DNA of 10,022 bases from Rikenellaceae bacterium. Lineage in GTDB: Bacteria; Bacteroidota; Bacteroidia; Bacteroidales; UBA932. Below the pieces are notes generated by a model that saw only the letters and a list, made by a program, of their open reading frames with translations, had not been told where the DNA came from and did no database searches. Each line of letters begins with the position of its first letter. Positions within the stretch are counted from its first letter, which is position 1. Location of the stretch: positions 1 through 10,022 of the forward strand of contig JAAZIW010000110.1 in NCBI GenBank assembly GCA_012800665.1. Reading direction: 5' to 3'. Below, piece after piece: positions 6,497 to 10,022 of the stretch. The translations under genes were made by a program, and so were the position numbers.

Positions 6497-6533
6497 AAAG
6501 CAGGATGGCCATATGACCATCCTGCTTTTCTTT
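6497..6533 (+). terminator. Strong intrinsic terminator between convergent genes
   Basis: A perfect 12-bp stem (AAAGCAGGATGG at 6497-6508 with CCATCCTGCTTT at 6517-6528) with an 8-nt loop, followed by a T-rich tail through 6535. It starts four bases after the lyase-like stop codon. The stem is symmetrical, but the T-run favours the plus-strand transcript; on the minus strand the tail is weaker. Confidence 0.9.
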
Positions 6534-6546
6534 TTAGCTCCTCTTT

Positions 6547-7542
6547 CTACAGATTTGCTGATACGAAGTCTACCGTCTTAAAGAAAATTTCTTCCATTTT
6601 GTCGGATTTCTTCGAGTTGAGGTTGTGGTCGTAGTTATTGTAAATCAACAGTTCTACGGGCTTGCTCTTTTGGCGCTTAAGCGCTCGGGCAAATTCTTGA
6701 CTTTGAGAATATTCTACTGTAATATCTGCGGTTCCGCACACTAGCAGCGCAGCGATATTTTTCTTCTTTGGAATTAGAAGCGTAGGAGAAGCATCTGCAA
6801 GGTAATTGTGGTTTAGCCCTCCAAAATAATTAATGCGTTCGCGGTTTTTACTGTTTACCGTGATTGACGCGGTTGTGAGGTTGTATATGCCGGAGTATCC
6901 AACAAAGACTTTAGCATCCTGGGTTTTCATTGCTGCAACGGCAGCCAAATGCGCTCCTGCAGAAGTCCCGAGAAATCCTATTCTGGAGGGATTGATATTC
7001 AACTCTGCAGCATGGTCGCGCAGATACTGCACAGCATCCATTACGTCTTGTATAGAAACCTGAACATTTGCTCCGGATTGTGGCGCCAGAGTGTATTCTA
7101 TTCGCACGCCTGTAATACCTTTTTGTTGAGCCAGGTATTTCGATAGCGAGCGGGAAGCAGACATTGATCCACGCGCCCAACCGCCTCCATGAACATAGAC
7201 CATTACCGGAGTTGGCTTTTCTGCCTTGGCGAAATCCACTGCCATTTTGAGTTCGTATCCGTCATGAGTTTTGTAGGTGTATTCCATGGTTTCAGTGAGC
7301 CGATAATCCTTACTAGTAAGTTTGTTGTTCACATGCTCATAAGGGACATATAGATCAGGGATACTAGTAAGATCAACAATTTTTGCGTATCGTTTTTCTT
7401 TCTGAAGGGCATATGTTCCATCCGGCTTCAATTCCAGCTTCATTGAATAGCGGTTGGTGTATGTTTTTTCTTGTGCAGATACGGATAAAACACATAGAAA
7501 AAGAGAACAGCAGGCAAATATGCTCAATAGCTTAGTTTTCAT
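6547..7542 (-). CDS. Secreted alpha/beta-hydrolase, probable carbohydrate or short-chain esterase
   Basis: A 331-residue exported hydrolase. A signal peptide covers residues 1-23, with likely cleavage at VSA/QEK; there is no lipobox, so it is periplasmic or secreted. Seen: oxyanion-hole motif HGGGW (118-122), nucleophile elbow GTSAG with Ser194 (192-196), Asp273 in CGTADITVEY as the probable acid, and His306 in YNNYDHNL. This is the layout of the hormone-sensitive-lipase/BD-FAE-like group, which includes acetyl- and feruloyl-esterases of polysaccharide loci. About 80 residues between signal peptide and hydrolase core match no domain I recognise. It is convergent with the lyase-like cluster and divergent from the second lyase, so removing acyl groups from the same glycan is a reasonable guess. 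The start is the ATG at 7542; no Shine-Dalgarno is seen. Confidence 0.8.
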   Translation of the reverse strand: MKTKLLSIFACCSLFLCVLSVSAQEKTYTNRYSMKLELKPDGTYALQKEKRYAKIVDLTSIPDLYVPYEHVNNKLTSKDYRLTETMEYTYKTHDGYELKMAVDFAKAEKPTPVMVYVHGGGWARGSMSASRSLSKYLAQQKGITGVRIEYTLAPQSGANVQVSIQDVMDAVQYLRDHAAELNINPSRIGFLGTSAGAHLAAVAAMKTQDAKVFVGYSGIYNLTTASITVNSKNRERINYFGGLNHNYLADASPTLLIPKKKNIAALLVCGTADITVEYSQSQEFARALKRQKSKPVELLIYNNYDHNLNSKKSDKMEEIFFKTVDFVSANL

Positions 7543-7569
7543 GTTATTATCGTTTTTTAAATCAATTTG

Positions 7570-7594
7570 TTTCGGTATCTTTGTAAGATAGAAA
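7570..7594. promoter_or_regulatory. Inverted repeat in the esterase/lyase divergent region
   Basis: TATCTT (7576-7581) and AAGATA (7585-7590) form an inverted repeat with a 3-nt spacer. It is extended by TTTC (7570-7573) and GAAA (7591-7594) with a 2-nt bulge. The left arm overlaps a TATCTTTG box (7576-7583). It could be an operator for a second regulator; it does not resemble the TTGGTnnACCAA palindrome at 1402. Confidence 0.35.
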
Positions 7595-7622
7595 CCAACA
7601 ACTAATTACCTTTGCAAATATA
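7576..7622. promoter_or_regulatory. Divergent promoter elements for esterase and second lyase
   Basis: On the plus strand TATCTTTG (7576-7583) and TACCTTTG (7607-7614) both match TAnnTTTG. On the minus strand TATATTTG (7622-7615) matches too and directly abuts the second plus box, giving a face-to-face pair TACCTTTG/CAAATATA. The TTTG at 7580-7583 could act as a -33 for the 7607 box, though the 23-bp spacing is longer than usual. No clear -33 is seen for the minus-strand box. Confidence 0.5.
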
Positions 7623-7631
7623 GTAAAAACT

Positions 7632-8534
7632 ATGGCAATGAAATTACATCATATTACTTTAATGCTATCTGCACTTTGCATAGCCTGCAGTTCCAGTTTC
7701 GTAATCCCGGATCCTGTGAATAGAGAAAAAGACAAACTTCCGACATCCGGATTATGGGCAGATGGTAATGATGCCGGCACATATGAACTCATCTTGTCAA
7801 AGGGTTACAATTACGAATGTCCGGACAATTCCGGAGAACACGCATCTGCTCCATTCCGGCACATACGTCAGAGTTATGATAAGTTTCTTAAGCGATATGC
7901 ATTCGATTTTCATCTACATATACTTAATGATGACGATCGCGGCACTCCAACAATAACAGATCGTCAACGCAATGAAATCAAGACTGACGGCCACTCTCCC
8001 GATTCGTTGGTGGCCCAGAAAGGCGAAACGCTTAAAATAACATGGAAATTCTGTCTTCCGAAAGGAATGAAAACCACAAACAAGTTTTCTCATGTTCATC
8101 AACTAAAAGGAATAGATAATAAAGAAGGCACTGCAGATGTTTCTATGCCTGCCATTACCTTTACATGTCGTTCGCTCAGCAATGGTAAACAGCAATTTCA
8201 AGTCATTTATACCGCACCTACTTCAACCGGCTCCGGCAAGAGCTATTTAGCAAGGATGGATTTAGCGGAAATACTTGGCGAATGGCTTAGCGTGACAGAG
8301 ATTGTGCATTTCGACAATCCTGGTAGTTATTCTGTTGAAATATTCCGTATGAGGGATGGAGAGCAGATTCTTAAAGTAGATGAAGTGGCTTTGGATTTAT
8401 GGAGAGACGCTTGCACCGGCATGCGTCCGAAATGGGGTCTATACAGAAGTTTCGGCGAAAACAGATCGCTTGCTTCGCAGTTACGCGATGAAATTCTTAA
8501 ATTTACAGATTTCGATATTATTAAAATTAAATAG
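7632..8534 (+). CDS. Jelly-roll polysaccharide-lyase-like lipoprotein
   Basis: 300 residues with a lipoprotein signal peptide (lipobox LCIAC, Cys19), so anchored in the envelope. The ATG at 7638 (Met3) is an equally possible start. It shares blocks with the domain at 5693-6493: RHIRQ (76-80), DRQRNEIK (110-117), FSHVHQLKG (152-160), ITFT.RS, LGEWLSVTE and RPKWGLYRS (265-273), ending with LRDE and a short DF.I.K strand. Candidate catalytic residues are those of the RNEIK, HVHQ and KWGLYR strands, by analogy with jelly-roll lyases. The same motif set occurs, to my recollection, in uncharacterised bacterial and fungal polysaccharide-lyase-like proteins; I cannot assign a CAZy family or substrate. 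The GntR-type regulator starts 3 nt after its stop, so the two are very likely co-transcribed. Confidence 0.65.
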   Translation: MAMKLHHITLMLSALCIACSSSFVIPDPVNREKDKLPTSGLWADGNDAGTYELILSKGYNYECPDNSGEHASAPFRHIRQSYDKFLKRYAFDFHLHILNDDDRGTPTITDRQRNEIKTDGHSPDSLVAQKGETLKITWKFCLPKGMKTTNKFSHVHQLKGIDNKEGTADVSMPAITFTCRSLSNGKQQFQVIYTAPTSTGSGKSYLARMDLAEILGEWLSVTEIVHFDNPGSYSVEIFRMRDGEQILKVDEVALDLWRDACTGMRPKWGLYRSFGENRSLASQLRDEILKFTDFDIIKIK

Positions 8535-8537
8535 CTT

Positions 8538-9248
8538 ATGTCGGGAAAAATGACAGCAGGGTCAGATATAAACAAAGTCTACAAATATGTTAGAGAAATG
8601 TTGTTTAGTGGCCGAATTCTGCCCGGAGAGAAGTTACCGGCAGAAAGAAAAATTGCAAAAGAACTGGATATAAGCCGGCCAAGGGTTCGCCTTGCTTTAG
8701 AAAAGTTGGAATTATTCGGAGTGCTTAAAATTTACCCGCAGAGCGGTTCGGTTATCTCTCCCTATCCGCTAACTGCCGTAATCAATCAGATTTCCGATAT
8801 CATCGATAGAGACAGTTTCGATTTTAGTTCTTTAGTGGATGTGCGTATTCTGCTTGAATCGGAGTCCATACGTTTATGTGCGCTGAATCACACTGAGGAA
8901 GATATTATAATGTTGGAGGCTGCGTTGGAAGACTATGTCGAGAACGCATATATTCACTTGAAATACGAAAAAGATTTCGCTTTCCATTCAGCCATAGCCA
9001 AGGCTTGCCATAATCCGGTAATATATTCTCTACTTACATTCATAACTCCGGATGTGTTGGATTATTATTACCGTTTTGAGGTCTGTTCATCAGACCCTGA
9101 GCCGGTTATTGCAGAGCATCGTGAGATGCTGGCGCTTATTAAGGAGCGAAAACCGGACGAAGCAGCGGCTTCTTTACAAAGGCATCTTGCTACCATTAAA
9201 GAATTTGCCGCAAATCAAAAGTGTATTATACCCCGAACAAGGATATAG
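8538..9248 (+). CDS. GntR-family transcriptional regulator, FadR/FCD subfamily
   Basis: A 236-residue DNA-binding protein. Residues about 10-75 form the GntR winged helix (LPGEKLPAERKIAKELDISR, then RVRLALEKLELFGVLKIYPQ with a GSVIS wing). Residues about 97-225 form an FCD ligand-binding domain. The metal-binding residues expected in this domain are visible: Asp146 and His150 in DFAFH, His194 in EHREML, and His216 in LQRHL. FCD regulators bind carboxylates or sugar acids, and UxuR, ExuR and LldR are well-known examples. The gene follows the lyase by 3 nt. It probably controls this locus, binding the ATTGGTTTACCAAT palindrome ahead of the MFS gene and releasing it when a uronate intermediate is present; this is inference. 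No clear intrinsic terminator follows the stop codon at 9246-9248. Confidence 0.88.
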   Translation: MSGKMTAGSDINKVYKYVREMLFSGRILPGEKLPAERKIAKELDISRPRVRLALEKLELFGVLKIYPQSGSVISPYPLTAVINQISDIIDRDSFDFSSLVDVRILLESESIRLCALNHTEEDIIMLEAALEDYVENAYIHLKYEKDFAFHSAIAKACHNPVIYSLLTFITPDVLDYYYRFEVCSSDPEPVIAEHREMLALIKERKPDEAAASLQRHLATIKEFAANQKCIIPRTRI

Positions 9249-9324
9249 CTTTACATATATTCCCAACCAATCCGTCTTGCGTAAAGTAAAATGAGGTTCG
9301 GAAGCAGAAAAATTCAAAAAAAAG

Positions 9325-9355
9325 TTTGGGAGTTTATAAAAAGTGATTATCTTTG
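9325..9355 (+). promoter_or_regulatory. rRNA operon promoter, near-perfect Bacteroidota consensus
   Basis: TTTG at 9325-9328 is followed by exactly 19 bp and then TATCTTTG at 9348-9355, an excellent match to the Bacteroidota -33/-7 consensus. Transcription should begin around 9359-9362, about 150 nt before mature 16S. It is the strongest promoter seen in the window. Confidence 0.85.
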
Positions 9356-9358
9356 CAG

Positions 9359-9377
9359 CCCCCTTTAGAAAAGGGGG
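9359..9377 (+). other. Hairpin at the very 5' end of the rRNA leader
   Basis: CCCCCTTT (9359-9366) pairs with AAAGGGGG (9370-9377) across a 3-nt loop, placed almost exactly at the predicted transcription start. No T-run follows, so it is not a simple terminator. It could protect the 5' end or affect promoter escape. Confidence 0.5.
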
Positions 9378-9509
9378 AGGATGATCTTTGAAAATACTGG
9401 AAGATAAGTACAACAAGTACCGTTTTTTTTATAAATCGAGAGCGTCAATTCTTTTATAAGGATTGTTTTTTTTGTAGTCAGTCAAGCTATCTTATAATTT
9501 TGAAATTAT

Positions 9510-10022
9510 ACAAAGAAGAGTTTGATCCTGGCTCAGGATGAACGCTAGCGGCAGGCTTAACACATGCAAGTCGAGGGGCATCGCGGGTAGCAATACCTGG
9601 CGGCGACCGGCGAACGGGTGAGTAACGCGTGAGCAACATTTCCTCAGCAGGGGGATAATCGAGGGAAACTTCGTCTAATACCCCGTAACACTTATTAGCG
9701 CATGCTTTTAAGTTAAAAGCATTATTGCGGCTTTGGATTGGCTCGCGTGACATTAGCTAGTCGGTGGGGTAACGGCCCACCGAGGCTACGATGTCTAGGG
9801 GTTCTGAGAGGAAGGCCCCCCACATTGGGACTGTGACACGGCCCAAACTCCTACGGGAGGCAGCAGTGAGGAATATTGGTCAATGGACGGAAGTCTGAAC
9901 CAGCCATGCCGCGTGAAGGATGACTGCCTTATGGGTTGTAAACTTCTTTTGCATCAGAGCAATAAGGCGTACGTGTACGCCGATGAGAGTATGTTGCGAA
10001 TAAGCATCGGCTAACTCCGTGC
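9510..10022 (+). rRNA. rrs: 16S ribosomal RNA, 5' part (runs off the window)
   Basis: The conserved start AGAGTTTGATCCTGGCTCAG begins at 9517, which corresponds to E. coli position 8, so mature 16S should start near 9510. Further landmarks are GGCTTAACACATGCAAGTCGA, the ACTCCTACGGGAGGCAGCAG block at 9848-9867, and GAGGAATATTGGTCAATGGA just after it, a sequence common in Bacteroidota. The window ends at about E. coli position 518, just inside the GTGCCAGC block, so roughly one third of the gene is present. The pattern is Bacteroidales; V1-V2 details recall Alistipes-like lineages without allowing a firm family call. Confidence 0.97.

Larger units (their letters stand above)
9249..9509 (+). other. 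rRNA promoter and leader region
   Basis: A 261-bp gene-free stretch. It holds the rRNA promoter (9325-9355), a C/G-rich hairpin (9359-9377), a short inverted repeat GTAC-5 nt-GTAC (9408-9420), and AT-rich leader up to the 16S start. I could not identify a secure boxA, a tRNA or a terminator for the preceding regulator gene. Confidence 0.6.

Noticed and set aside
9249..9286. CTTTAC...GTAAAG as a terminator for the regulator gene
   Set aside because: Only six pairs with a 26-nt loop and no T-run.
9487..9753. Minus-strand open frame across the 16S start
   Set aside because: It is antisense to clear rRNA sequence.
1..10022. CRISPR array, insertion sequence, tRNA-associated integration site or phage genes
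   Set aside because: No regularly spaced repeats, transposase, integrase, terminal inverted repeats or phage structural genes were seen.

Overview
The window looks like a chromosome segment of a member of the Bacteroidales (Bacteroidota). The evidence is a partial 16S rRNA gene of Bacteroidales type at the right end, promoters of the Bacteroidota form (TTTG about 20 bp ahead of TAnnTTTG), near absence of Shine-Dalgarno sequences, Bacteroidota-style lipoprotein signal peptides, and a fimbrillin-like/beta-helix lipoprotein. The 16S fragment recalls Alistipes-like lineages in places, but I cannot name a family or genus.

Layout. Positions 1-191 are AT-rich with no gene seen. A minus-strand pair (1324-770 and 773-192) encodes the two halves of a short-chain chromate-type (CHR) transporter. 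Diverging from it, a plus-strand cluster starts at 1510: a hexuronate-type MFS transporter, an SDR oxidoreductase, an unannotated 40-residue small ORF (3616-3738), a large surface lipoprotein with a fimbrillin-like N-terminus and a beta-helix (DUF4957/DUF5123-like) C-terminus, and a jelly-roll polysaccharide-lyase-like domain. The last two share one reading frame and are separated by a single TGA (5681-5683). A strong hairpin terminator (6497-6533) ends the cluster. A convergent secreted alpha/beta-hydrolase (7542-6547) follows. Divergent from it is a two-gene unit: a second lyase-like lipoprotein, paralogous to the first, and a GntR/FCD-type regulator. An rRNA promoter, a leader and the first 513 nt of 16S rRNA close the window.

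How it may work together (inference). The set resembles a small polysaccharide-utilisation locus for a uronic-acid-containing glycan. Lipid-anchored lyase-like proteins would cut the chain, a beta-helix lipoprotein could bind or process it, an esterase could remove acyl groups, the MFS carrier would import unsaturated uronate products, and the SDR would reduce the keto-uronate. The GntR/FCD protein would sense an acidic sugar and control expression. A palindrome ATTGGTTTACCAAT just downstream of the MFS promoter has the form of UxuR/FadR-type GntR operators and is a plausible binding site. No SusC/SusD pair, KDG kinase or KDPG aldolase is present in the window, and the substrate cannot be fixed from sequence alone.

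Most interesting points: the single in-frame TGA splitting a probable lipoprotein-lyase fusion, the regulator/operator pairing, the small ORF coupled to the lipoprotein, and a compact face-to-face promoter pair between the esterase and the second lyase.
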